From Streptomyces kronopolitis (GTDB taxonomy: Bacteria; Actinomycetota; Actinomycetes; Streptomycetales; Streptomycetaceae), in contig NZ_BMND01000005.1 in assembly GCF_014646275.1 (NCBI RefSeq), positions 124,001 through 188,000 on the forward strand: a stretch of 64,000 nucleotides of DNA. Reading direction: 5' to 3'. A program made the translations under genes and the position numbers. The notes below the pieces were generated by a model. That model did not search any database and was not told where the DNA came from. It saw only the letters and a list, made by a program, of their open reading frames with translations. Of this stretch, positions 8,348 through 16,488 are shown piece by piece; within the stretch, counting starts at the first letter, position 1, and each line of letters begins with the position of its first letter.

Positions 8348-9256
8348 ATGGAACAGCCCGCCTTCGCCCCCTCCGAAGCCCCCTGTGCGGCAGCGCGCGG
8401 TGTCACGCACGGCTGCTTCGGTGCGTCGCGGTCCGACCCTCACCTCGCGCCCAGGGAACGGCTGCTGGGCAACGCGGCGCCCCTGCACCGTCCGACAGCG
8501 GCCGCCCTGGAGGGTCCGGAGGCCGACGACCGCGGCCTGCACCAGGAGGTCACCGAGCAGCTGTGGCGCCAGGGCCTGGCCGTGGTGCAGCTCGACGGGC
8601 CGCTGCCTCCCGACCGGTTCATGGCGCTCGGCGAGAGCCTGGGCACGGCGACCCCGGAAACCGATCCGGCGGTGCAGCCGTTCGTCCAGGACCGCGTCAT
8701 CCTCAACCTCCGCAGCCGGCACGCGCCCACCGCGGAGGTGTCGCTGCAGCCCTTCGCCCGCAACTCGCTCTCCCTGCACTCCGAGAGCAGCGGTGCGAGC
8801 GTGCCTCGGCAGCCCCGGTACATCGTGCTCATGTGCGTCAACCCCGGTGACGACACCCCGCACGCCCAGACGGTGCTGGTGTCCATGCGGGACGTGGCAC
8901 GCCGGCTGTCGCCCGGCGCGCTGGAGCTGCTCTCCCGTACCTCCTACCGGGACAGCCCGGCGGCGCCGCCCCTCGCGCGCCACGTCGACGGCCGGTGGGT
9001 GTTCTCCTTCCGCGACTTCCTCGATCAGGAGCTGCGGTGGACGCACGACCGGCCGGACACCGACCCCGAGACGGTCAACGCGGCACTGCGCGAGCTGCTG
9101 GCCGCCATGTACGCGCCAGACGAGACGGTCGCCGTGCGCTGGCGCCGCGGACTGCTCGTCGTGATCGACAACACCTACTACTTCCACGGCCGGACCGCCG
9201 GCGCCGCGACACCCCCGCGGCAGCAACGGCACCTGCAGCGCCTCCGGATCCGCTAG
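8348..9256 (+). CDS. Fe(II)/2-oxoglutarate-dependent oxygenase (clavaminate synthase/TauD-like)
   Basis: A 302-residue member of the clavaminate-synthase-like superfamily, many of which hydroxylate free or carrier-bound amino acids at the beta carbon. The iron triad is seen as His144-x-Glu146 (LSLHSESSG; Glu in place of Asp, as in VioC-type enzymes) and distal His280 (TYYFHGRTAG). The C-terminal RHLQRLRIR supplies an arginine for 2-oxoglutarate. It opens the rightward operon; 58 bases separate it from the aminotransferase. The neighbouring adenylation and mutase genes suggest aspartate-like substrates, but the substrate cannot be read from the sequence. Confidence 0.82.
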   Translation: MEQPAFAPSEAPCAAARGVTHGCFGASRSDPHLAPRERLLGNAAPLHRPTAAALEGPEADDRGLHQEVTEQLWRQGLAVVQLDGPLPPDRFMALGESLGTATPETDPAVQPFVQDRVILNLRSRHAPTAEVSLQPFARNSLSLHSESSGASVPRQPRYIVLMCVNPGDDTPHAQTVLVSMRDVARRLSPGALELLSRTSYRDSPAAPPLARHVDGRWVFSFRDFLDQELRWTHDRPDTDPETVNAALRELLAAMYAPDETVAVRWRRGLLVVIDNTYYFHGRTAGAATPPRQQRHLQRLRIR

Positions 9257-9314
9257 CCACCCGTCCCGTCGGACCCCTCCGAAGGCCCCTCCCACCACCC
9301 CCTGCGAGAAGCCG

Positions 9315-10886
9315 ATGACACTGTTCGACTCCCCTCTGGTCCCGCGCCCTTCGCACGCGTCGCAGGACGCCCTCGCGATGTCCCTGCGGGCGCCCCGGCC
9401 CGCCGGGACCTCCGACACCTTCGCCACCCGCGTCGACGAGCGGGTGCTGGACGTCTTCGCCCGGGCCCGCCGCCCCGACGACCCGCTGGAGCTGCGCAAC
9501 CTGTGGCTGGGCCGGGTGGAGGACGAACTGGGCGCCCACGCGCACCATCCGGCGCTGGCCGAGCAGTGGCGGGACAGCCGCCGGCTCCGCTCGGTCGAAC
9601 CGGAGCAGGTGCTGGGCTCCCGGGCCACCGTCCGGTTCGTCAAGGAGCTGTTCAACTGGTACTTCCGCGACGACCTGTACGGCGACCTCCGGGACAACGC
9701 CCAGTACATCCTCTCCGGCGGCGCGGTGGACGAGGAGCGGTGGGGGCTTCCGCAGAGCCTGAAGGAATGCATCCGCTTCGCTCTGGACCGCGACTGGTAC
9801 GGCTACTCCGACTCGCGCGGGCGCTACCCGGCACGCGAGGCGATCGCCGCCTACGAGAGCGCCCGGCTCGACGGCATGCGCTACGGGCCCGAGCACGTCG
9901 CCATGACGATGGGCGGCACCTTCGCCGTCAGCACGCTCGCGGACTTCGTGCTGCACCGGGCCGCCCCGTCCACCCCGCCGGCCCTGTGCGCGATACCCAA
10001 CTACCCGCCCCTGGTCGAGACGATCGCCCGCCGGCACGACATCCGGCTGGTCCCCCTGCACAGCGAGCAGGGGCAGACCTCGATCGAGCCGCTCCTCGCG
10101 GCGCTCACCCCCGACACCCCTCTGGTGCTGCTGCAGACCGTGGGCAACCCGACCGGCGCGGCCGTCACGGAGGACGGCCTGCGACGGCTGATCGAGGCGG
10201 CCTCGCCCTCCACCGTCATCGTCCTCGACGAGTGCCACGAGTGGCTGGGCTCCTACGAGGAGCGCTCCGCCGCGCGCGGTGCCCCCAACGTGGTCAGGGT
10301 CTCCAGCCTGTCCAAGACGTGGTCGGCGCCGGGTCTCAAGGCGGGCTGGTTCCTCGCCGACCCCGGCTTCATCGCCGAGTACTACGAGTACGCCTCCTCC
10401 TCGTTCGGCGGGCCGCCGTCCTTCTTCTACACGGTCGTGGAGGTCCTGGCCCGCATGGAGCGCTGGCTGATCACCGGCCTGGAGGAGCCAGGGCCGAGCG
10501 AACTCAAGGAGTTCGAGGCGTCCTACGGACTCGGCCTGGACCAGCTGCGGCACGCCTTTCGCACCTACCGCACGGAGCGGCTGCGCAGGGCCGAGGAACT
10601 CACCGTGCTGCGCGACGCGGCGACCGTCCGCCTGGCGCAGACCCCCGCGCGGGTGCTCACCCCGCGCTTCTCCATCAACACCACCGTGGAACTGCCCGGT
10701 TGGGACGACTCCTACCGATGTTTCCGCGACGTGCTGCGGGAGACGGGCGTCTCCCTCTTCCCCGGCATCCTCACCTTCTGCTTCTCCGGTCCCGTCATGC
10801 GCATCACCACCGCCCGCCCGTGGGAGCAGATGGCCCCCGCGCTGGACCGGCTGGGATCCCACCTCGACGCCCGGGCGGCCCGCTGA
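9315..10886 (+). CDS. PLP-dependent aminotransferase, fold type I, with long N-terminal extension
   Basis: A 523-residue class I/II aminotransferase-like enzyme. Signatures: YGYSDSRGRYPAREAIA (substrate and cofactor loop), NPTG starting at Asn278, LDECHEW with Asp305 (pyridine-N contact), and SLSKTWSAPGLKAGW with the PLP-binding Lys334. The family is normally about 390-420 residues; here some 120 residues precede the usual start and the C-terminal half is also longer. The neighbouring 2-oxoglutarate oxygenase recalls the VioC/VioD pair, in which a hydroxylated amino acid is cyclised or replaced by a PLP enzyme, so it may do elimination or cyclisation rather than simple transamination. That comparison is inference. 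Confidence 0.82.
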   Translation: MTLFDSPLVPRPSHASQDALAMSLRAPRPAGTSDTFATRVDERVLDVFARARRPDDPLELRNLWLGRVEDELGAHAHHPALAEQWRDSRRLRSVEPEQVLGSRATVRFVKELFNWYFRDDLYGDLRDNAQYILSGGAVDEERWGLPQSLKECIRFALDRDWYGYSDSRGRYPAREAIAAYESARLDGMRYGPEHVAMTMGGTFAVSTLADFVLHRAAPSTPPALCAIPNYPPLVETIARRHDIRLVPLHSEQGQTSIEPLLAALTPDTPLVLLQTVGNPTGAAVTEDGLRRLIEAASPSTVIVLDECHEWLGSYEERSAARGAPNVVRVSSLSKTWSAPGLKAGWFLADPGFIAEYYEYASSSFGGPPSFFYTVVEVLARMERWLITGLEEPGPSELKEFEASYGLGLDQLRHAFRTYRTERLRRAEELTVLRDAATVRLAQTPARVLTPRFSINTTVELPGWDDSYRCFRDVLRETGVSLFPGILTFCFSGPVMRITTARPWEQMAPALDRLGSHLDARAAR

Positions 10887-10920
10887 TGTCCTTCCGCCAC
10901 CACGAAGAGCGAGGGGCCGC

Positions 10921-11730
10921 ATGACGTCCTGGGCCCTACCGGCCGGCGGGCACAAGCTGGTCCTCGGCATGGTGCATCTCACGCCCCTGCCGGGCACCCC
11001 CTTCCACCGGCCGCACAGCTTCCCGGAGATCCTCGACACGGCGGTCGCGTCCGCGCGGGCCCTGTACGAGGGCGGGGCGGACGGCTGCCTGATCCAGACG
11101 GTCGACCGTGTCTACAGCGTCGCCGACGAGTCGGACCCGGCACGTACCGTCGCGATGGGCCTGATCGCGCGCGCGGCCGTCGAGGCGACCGGCGGGGACT
11201 TCCGCGTCGGTGTCCAGATGATGCGCAACGCCACCCGGGCCTCGCTCGCCGTGGCACAGGTGGCCGGGGGCGACTTCGTCCGGGCGGGCGCCCTGGTGGG
11301 GCAGACCCTCACCGCCCACGGCATGGTGCGGCCCGATCCGCTGGAGGTCATGAGCTATCGCCGCTCGATCGGCGCGGAGCACGTGGGCATCGTGGCGGAC
11401 ATCGACTCCATGCACTTCACCTGGCACGGAGGGGAGAAGACCACCCCGGAGGTGGCGCGCGCGGCCCGCACCGTCGGCGCGGACGCGGTGTCGCTCTCGC
11501 ACCCCGACCCGCGCACCGCACTGGAGATGATCGCCTCCGTCCGCGAGGCCGTTCCGCAGCTGCCCCTCATCCTGGCCGGACACACGAACCACGACAACGC
11601 GGCGCGACTGCTCGCCGCCGCGGACGGCGCGTTCGTGGGCACCTGCCTGGAACGTGACGGCTGGGGCGGCACGGTCGACGCCGACCTCGTGCGGCGCTAC
11701 GTCGACCTCGTCAGGGGGACCGAGCGATGA
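10921..11730 (+). CDS. BtpA/SgcQ-family TIM-barrel protein
   Basis: A 269-residue protein starting near LVLGMVHLTPLPGTP, the hallmark of the BtpA/SgcQ family, followed by YEGGADGCLIQ, GVQMMRNATRASLAVA, GGDFVRAG and ILAGHTNHDNAARLL. The fold is a predicted alpha/beta barrel. Family members include cyanobacterial BtpA and SgcQ of an enterobacterial sugar-type operon; no reaction is firmly established to my knowledge. Full length with all conserved blocks. It overlaps the next gene (GCGATGA), indicating translational coupling with the SIS isomerase, so a sugar-phosphate-like substrate is likely. Confidence 0.8.
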   Translation: MTSWALPAGGHKLVLGMVHLTPLPGTPFHRPHSFPEILDTAVASARALYEGGADGCLIQTVDRVYSVADESDPARTVAMGLIARAAVEATGGDFRVGVQMMRNATRASLAVAQVAGGDFVRAGALVGQTLTAHGMVRPDPLEVMSYRRSIGAEHVGIVADIDSMHFTWHGGEKTTPEVARAARTVGADAVSLSHPDPRTALEMIASVREAVPQLPLILAGHTNHDNAARLLAAADGAFVGTCLERDGWGGTVDADLVRRYVDLVRGTER

Positions 11731-12896
11731 CCTCCGCGCCCCACCCGGGCCCCGGTCCGGCCGGACCCCCGCCGATGGAGCCGGAAGTGATGCTCCGTCA
11801 GGTAGTGTGCCTCGCCGACGACATACGGGGCCGCGCCGCGTCCGTCGCCGAGCAGGTGCGGGCCCTGCCGGGCGCCCTGGACCTGGCCGGCGTCGAGTCG
11901 GTGGTCATCGTGGGCAACGGGGACAGCGACCACGCCGCCCGGGCCGTCGAGATGGCCTTCCGGTCCCTCGCCGGTGTCGACTGCCGGCCGGTGAGCGCGC
12001 TGCCCTTCACCCACTACCGCAAGCCCGCCGCCTCGCCCGCCCGGGTGCTCACCGTCGCGATCTCCGTCTCGGGCGGCAGCCCGCTCGTCGTCACGTCGGC
12101 CGAGCAGGCGAGGGCGGAGGGGGGAGCGGTCGTCGCGCTCACCGCGAACGCGGCGAGCCCACTGGCCCGTTCGGCGTACGGCACCGTCCTGCTCGACCTG
12201 CCCGGCCAGGAGCCGTCCCCGGGCGTCCGCACCTACCAGGCCAGTCTCCTCGGCGCGCTGCTGCTGGCGATCGCGCTGGGGCAGGCACGAGGGCATCTGG
12301 ACCGGGCGGCGGCCGAGATGCTGCGCGAGGAACTCGGCGCGCTGGCCGACGCGATCGAGGCCACCGTCGACGAGAGCGTCCGGCGGACCCGGCAGCTCGC
12401 CGACCGGATCGCGCACGCGCCGGTGCTGACCCTGCTCGGCAGCGGGCCGTCCCACGGCAGCGCGCTGTACGGCGCGGCGAAGCAGGTGGAGACCGCCGCC
12501 GTCTTCGCCGTGGGCCAGGACCTGGAGGAGTGGTGCCACGTCGAGCGGTTCGCGGGGCCGTCCGACCTGCCGGTCTTCGTGCTGGCCCCGGCCGGCCGGT
12601 CCTCCGGTCCCGCCCTGCGGGTCGCCCAGCGCGCCGCCGACCTCGGGCGGCGGCTCGTCGCGGTCGCCCCCGCGGACCGGCTCGACGGCTTCCCCGCCTG
12701 GGCCGCGCTGCCCGTCCACGGCCAGGTGCGCGAGGAGTTCTCCCCGCTGCTCTACCACCTCTTCGCCGCCCCGCTCGCCTGCCACCTCGCCCAGTCCCTG
12801 GGCCGTGTCCCGTTCGCCGCCGGCCGGCCCGGGCACGCCCCCGCCGTCCCCGTCCGACCCGCCACCCCCGCGACCGTGAAGGAAGAAGGACGATGA
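11727..12896 (+). CDS. SIS-domain sugar isomerase/deglycase-like protein
   Basis: A 389-residue protein with two SIS domains, as in the isomerase half of glucosamine-6-phosphate synthase and in AgaS/FrlB. First domain: SVVIVGNGDSDHAARAVEM and ISVSGGSPLVV, giving the Ser-rich phosphate loop. Second domain: LTLLGSGPSHGSALYGAAK followed by DLEEWCHVERF, the acidic/His segment that in relatives holds the base. Such enzymes isomerise or aminate/deaminate sugar phosphates. Its start overlaps the BtpA-like stop and its stop overlaps the cupin start (ATGA), tying three genes into one unit. Substrate unknown; a sugar building block for the product is plausible. Confidence 0.78.
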   Translation: MTSAPHPGPGPAGPPPMEPEVMLRQVVCLADDIRGRAASVAEQVRALPGALDLAGVESVVIVGNGDSDHAARAVEMAFRSLAGVDCRPVSALPFTHYRKPAASPARVLTVAISVSGGSPLVVTSAEQARAEGGAVVALTANAASPLARSAYGTVLLDLPGQEPSPGVRTYQASLLGALLLAIALGQARGHLDRAAAEMLREELGALADAIEATVDESVRRTRQLADRIAHAPVLTLLGSGPSHGSALYGAAKQVETAAVFAVGQDLEEWCHVERFAGPSDLPVFVLAPAGRSSGPALRVAQRAADLGRRLVAVAPADRLDGFPAWAALPVHGQVREEFSPLLYHLFAAPLACHLAQSLGRVPFAAGRPGHAPAVPVRPATPATVKEEGR

Positions 12897-13603
12897 CCGA
12901 GACCACCCACCGCCGGCCCGCCGACGAGACCATCGACCTGCTGCGTGCGGAGCTGGACCGCCTCGCCCCGGCCGAACGCGAGGCCAAGGCGGTGGAACTG
13001 CTGTCGGTCCTCGGCCGTACGAAGGCCGCGGAGGCCTCCTCGGCGCTCCCGCCCCTCGAGGAGCCCGGCACCGGCCGCGCGCCCCTGCTGATCTGCGACT
13101 GGGCGACCGACCTCGGACTGGACGGGACGACCCAGCAGCTCGGCATCACCATGGCGCCCGGCCCCACCCGGGTGTCGAAGACCGCCGACGCCACCGGACA
13201 CTCGCTGCTCTCCAGCGGTCATGTCGGGGCCGACATCCTGCACGTGCCCGCCGGCAGCGGCTTCGCCCCGCACACCCACCCCGGGGACCATCTGCTGTTC
13301 GTGCTGGCGGGCACCGGCACCATCTCCGTCGCCGGAGAGATCGTGCAGACCCGTCCCGGACAGGTCTACATGGTGGAGGGCGCGCTCACCCACGCGGTGG
13401 GCGCGGTGACCGACCACATGATCCTCGCCGTGGGCGCTCCGCACCGCCCCCTGGACAGCCCCGAACGGCAGGAACTCACCGCCTACGCAGCCCTCCTGGG
13501 CGATCTCGGCCGTATCACCTGCCGCATCTGCGACATCGAGGGCTCCAGCGGTGAGGAACTCGCGGCGAACGGCTGCCCGCACTCCCCGCACCGGTTCGGG
13601 TGA
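12893..13603 (+). CDS. Cupin-domain protein with C-terminal Cys/His motif
   Basis: A 236-residue protein. After about 110 N-terminal residues rich in Leu, Glu and Ala comes a cupin core: HTHPGDHLLFVLAGTGTI (His127, His129, His133) and LTHAVG (His167), giving a likely metal-binding set. The tail carries CRICDIEG and then CPHSPHRF, a CxxC...CxxH arrangement that may bind zinc. Cupins serve as isomerases, dioxygenases or epimerases; the reaction is not evident. ATG start overlaps the SIS stop. Coupled with BtpA-like and SIS proteins it probably acts in the same branch. Confidence 0.75.
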   Translation: MTETTHRRPADETIDLLRAELDRLAPAEREAKAVELLSVLGRTKAAEASSALPPLEEPGTGRAPLLICDWATDLGLDGTTQQLGITMAPGPTRVSKTADATGHSLLSSGHVGADILHVPAGSGFAPHTHPGDHLLFVLAGTGTISVAGEIVQTRPGQVYMVEGALTHAVGAVTDHMILAVGAPHRPLDSPERQELTAYAALLGDLGRITCRICDIEGSSGEELAANGCPHSPHRFG

Positions 13604-13703
13604 TCCGCCCGGGGACCGCCGCCGATCCGTTCCCGGCAGGGCCGTGCGGTCCGCCGACCGCCTGCCGCGTGCTGACCGAAACCACCTGGAAGCAGGGCCC
13701 ACG

Positions 13704-15068
13704 ATGTCGCAGAACACCCCCACGCTGCCCCTGACCGACCCGCGCACCGGCCGGGAGCGGTCGTCGCTGGCCGTCGGCCGCGAGGCGGAGACCCGGGCCG
13801 CGGTGGCGGCCGCCCGCGGCGCCCAGCCCGCCTGGGCCGCCCTCACTCCCCGCGAGCGGGCCCGGCGCCTGCTGCGGTTCGCCGACCTCATCGAGGACAA
13901 CGCCGCCGCGTATGTGGCGGCCGAGCAGGCCGGGACCGGAAAGCCCGACGCCGAGGCGCGCGGCGAGGTCGAGAACTGCGCCGATCTGCTGCGGTTCTAC
14001 GCCGGTGCCCAGCGCGCCGACACCGCGCCCGCGGGCGGCCGGCGGATGGCCGGCCGCGAGAGCTGGGTGCGGTGGGAGCCGCTGGGCGTCGTCGCCGCGA
14101 TCGTGCCGTGGAACTACCCGCTCATGATGGCCGCCTGGCGGATCGGCCCGGCGCTCGCCGCCGGCAACACCGTCGTGCTCAAGCCCGCGCTGACCACGCC
14201 GGACACCGCCATGCTGCTCGCCCGGGACGCGGCCGCGGCTCTCGTCCCGGGCGCGCTGGTGACGGTGCCGGGCGACCGTGACACCGGGCGGCTGCTCGTC
14301 GCCGAGGACATCGACATGGTGGCCTTCACCGGCAGCGAGGCGGGGGGCCGGGATGTCGCCGTCCGCGCGGCACTGCACCGGGTCAGCCTGGAGCTGGGCG
14401 GCAACTGCCCCGCCGTCGTCCTCCCGGACGCGCCCGACGACACCTGCGCGGAGCTGGTGCGGGCCGTCACCTACAACGCCGGCCAGAGCTGCGCCGCACC
14501 GGCGCGGGTGATCACCCTGCGGGAGAACTACGAGCGGACCGTGGCCGGGCTGGCCGAGGCGATGGCCGGCCGGCGCGCCGGGGCCGACTTCGGGCCGCTC
14601 AACAACGCGGACCAGGCGGCGCGTTACGACCGCATCGTGGGGAGCAGCGCGGCCGGCATCGTCCATGTCGCCGATGTCGCGTCGCGGCCGGGCCAGGAGA
14701 ACGGCTTCTGGCGGCCCGGACGGATCCTCGCCGATCTGAAGCCCGACGACCCGGCGGTGGTGGAGGAGGTGTTCGGCCCCGTGCTGACGGTCCAGGCGGT
14801 GGACGGCACCGAGGAGGCGCTGGCCCTGGCCAACTCCGTGCCTCAGGCGCTCGCCGCGAGCGTCTGGGGTTCCGACACGGCCACCACGCTCGCCCTGGCC
14901 CACGAGTTGAACGCCGGGGAGGTCTGGGTCAACTGCCATCTGGACCAGTGCCCCGAGCTGCCCCATGGCGGCCGCGGCAGCTCCGGACACGGCACGGACA
15001 TGAGCGTCCTGGCCCTGACGGAGTACCAGCGCCCCAAGGCCGTCACGGTGCGCCTGCGCACGCCCTGA
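13704..15068 (+). CDS. Aldehyde dehydrogenase family protein
   Basis: A 454-residue NAD(P)-dependent dehydrogenase. Motifs: VAAIVPWNYPL, AAGNTVVLKPA (Lys contacting cofactor), AFTGSEAGG (the GSxxGG loop), SLELGGN with general base Glu230, and AGQSCAAPARV with nucleophile Cys263. It is slightly shorter than the usual 475-500 residues but looks intact. It would oxidise an aldehyde, perhaps one made by the preceding enzymes, to an acid, or, if acylating, form a thioester on the carrier protein encoded immediately after it. ATG at 13704 is the first good start after the cupin stop. Confidence 0.85.
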   Translation: MSQNTPTLPLTDPRTGRERSSLAVGREAETRAAVAAARGAQPAWAALTPRERARRLLRFADLIEDNAAAYVAAEQAGTGKPDAEARGEVENCADLLRFYAGAQRADTAPAGGRRMAGRESWVRWEPLGVVAAIVPWNYPLMMAAWRIGPALAAGNTVVLKPALTTPDTAMLLARDAAAALVPGALVTVPGDRDTGRLLVAEDIDMVAFTGSEAGGRDVAVRAALHRVSLELGGNCPAVVLPDAPDDTCAELVRAVTYNAGQSCAAPARVITLRENYERTVAGLAEAMAGRRAGADFGPLNNADQAARYDRIVGSSAAGIVHVADVASRPGQENGFWRPGRILADLKPDDPAVVEEVFGPVLTVQAVDGTEEALALANSVPQALAASVWGSDTATTLALAHELNAGEVWVNCHLDQCPELPHGGRGSSGHGTDMSVLALTEYQRPKAVTVRLRTP

Positions 15069-15137
15069 CGCCCCGGCCGGACGCTGCCCCCGCCCGAGTC
15101 CGCTGAGCGGGCCGGGCCGACGAAGGAGAAGAGCACC

Positions 15138-15452
15138 ATGAGTGAGACCGCCGGTCGAACCGGTGACGCGCTGGGCGAGACGATCCGCGATCTCGTCGCC
15201 CGGCAGCTGCCCGACGAAGGCGGCAGGGAGCTGACGCCGGATCTCCCGCTGCGGGACGCCGGGTTGAACTCCCTGGGCACCGTCGCGACGCTGGTGGCGA
15301 TCGAGAGCGAGTTCGGCCTCAGCCTCCCCGACGAGCTGGTCACCCCGGAGACCTTCCACAGCGTGCGGACGCTGACCGCCGCCGTCGCGTCCGTGGTGGA
15401 CGCGGAGCGGGACGCGACGGGCGGGGCGAGGGCGGACGATGCCGTCTCCTGA
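15138..15452 (+). CDS. Stand-alone acyl/peptidyl carrier protein (second)
   Basis: A 104-residue discrete carrier protein. The phosphopantetheine motif LRDAGLNSLGTVATL has Ser45 as attachment residue, followed by IESEFGLSLPDELVTPETF, a classical ACP helix pair. The sequence is clearly different from the first carrier protein at 376-642, so the locus has two distinct carriers rather than a duplication. Strong ribosome site AAGGAGAAG before the ATG. Its 3' end overlaps the flavin oxidoreductase start by 14 bases. It could carry the second building block or receive the product of the aldehyde dehydrogenase. Confidence 0.85.
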   Translation: MSETAGRTGDALGETIRDLVARQLPDEGGRELTPDLPLRDAGLNSLGTVATLVAIESEFGLSLPDELVTPETFHSVRTLTAAVASVVDAERDATGGARADDAVS

Positions 15453-16401
15453 ACCGGCGCTGCGCTTCGGAGTCCACTCCGGGCAGCAGTACGAGACGTA
15501 CGACGCGCTCCTGACGCTGTGGCGCAGGGCCGAGGACCTCGGCTACGACTGGTGCTCGCTCTTCGACCACCTGCGACCGCCGATGGGCGGACCGGACGGC
15601 CCGTGCTTCGAGGGCACCACCCTGCTCTCCGCACTGACCGCGCAGACCGGCCGGATCCGCGGCGCGCTCATGGTGGCACCCGTGGCGTGGCGCCATCCGG
15701 CGATGCTGGCCGCGCTCGCCGCGACCATCGACCACGTCGGCGCCGGGCGGGTGGAAATCGGCATCGGGGTCGGCGGCGCCGACCTGGCACACGAGCAGTA
15801 CGGCATCGCTCAGCCGGACCGCGCCGAGCGCCTGGAGATGCTGGAGGAGACCGCCGCGGTCCTGCGCGGCCTGTGGTCGGGCGAGGAATTCTCCTACGCC
15901 GGCAAGCACTTCCGCATCACGCGGGGCCATCTCCGCCCCGCGCCGGTCCAGCCGCGGCTGCCGCTGGTCGTCGGCGGGGCGAGCCCACCGGTGCTGCGGG
16001 TGGTCGCACGGCACGGCGACGTGTGGAACAGCCTGCTCACGGACCCGGACCGGTATCGGCGGCGCGTGGAGCAGTTGGACCGCGAGTGCGCGCGGGCCGG
16101 CCGTGACCGGGCGGAGATCCGCGTGTCGATGACCTTCCGCGCGCTGCTCGTCGACGACCCGGCGGAGCTGCCGGGCAGACTCGACCGGCTGCGTGCCGTC
16201 TTCCCGCCCGATTCGCCGGTGTGGCCGGAGTATCTGGTCTTCGGTACCCCCGAGCAGTGCGTCGAGGCGCTGCTGCCCTACCGCGAACTGGGCGTCACCG
16301 ACTTCGTGCTGGGGGCCCGGCCGCCGGTGGACTGGGACAGCGTCACGCTCTTCGCCGAGCGCGTCATCCCGCACCTGCGCCCCGCCTCCACCCCGGCGTG
16401 A
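15439..16401 (+). CDS. LLM-class (luciferase-like) flavin/F420 oxidoreductase
   Basis: A 320-residue luciferase-like TIM-barrel protein. Seen: LRFGVHSGQQYETYDAL, AEDLGYDWCSLFDH, RIRGALMVAPVAWRHPAMLA, VEIGIGVGGADLAHEQYGI and PLVVGGASPPVLRVVARHGDVWN, all standard LLM blocks. The family uses FMN or coenzyme F420; actinobacterial proteins of this length commonly use F420, but the sequence does not decide. It might perform an oxygenation, N-oxidation or F420-linked hydride transfer on the carrier-bound intermediate. Start overlaps the carrier protein gene in a different frame. Confidence 0.82.
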   Translation: MPSPEPALRFGVHSGQQYETYDALLTLWRRAEDLGYDWCSLFDHLRPPMGGPDGPCFEGTTLLSALTAQTGRIRGALMVAPVAWRHPAMLAALAATIDHVGAGRVEIGIGVGGADLAHEQYGIAQPDRAERLEMLEETAAVLRGLWSGEEFSYAGKHFRITRGHLRPAPVQPRLPLVVGGASPPVLRVVARHGDVWNSLLTDPDRYRRRVEQLDRECARAGRDRAEIRVSMTFRALLVDDPAELPGRLDRLRAVFPPDSPVWPEYLVFGTPEQCVEALLPYRELGVTDFVLGARPPVDWDSVTLFAERVIPHLRPASTPA

Positions 16402-16488
16402 GCCGAACGTCCGCCCCCGTACCACACCCCGCAACACCACCGTGCCCAGTGCGCGCCCTGAGCGGTGCCCGCAGGAAGGGAAACCCGT

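Noticed and set aside
9315..10886. Capreomycidine synthase identity for the PLP enzyme
   Set aside because: It is about 130 residues longer than VioD and sits with an aspartate-type adenylation enzyme; only the pairing with an oxygenase is similar.
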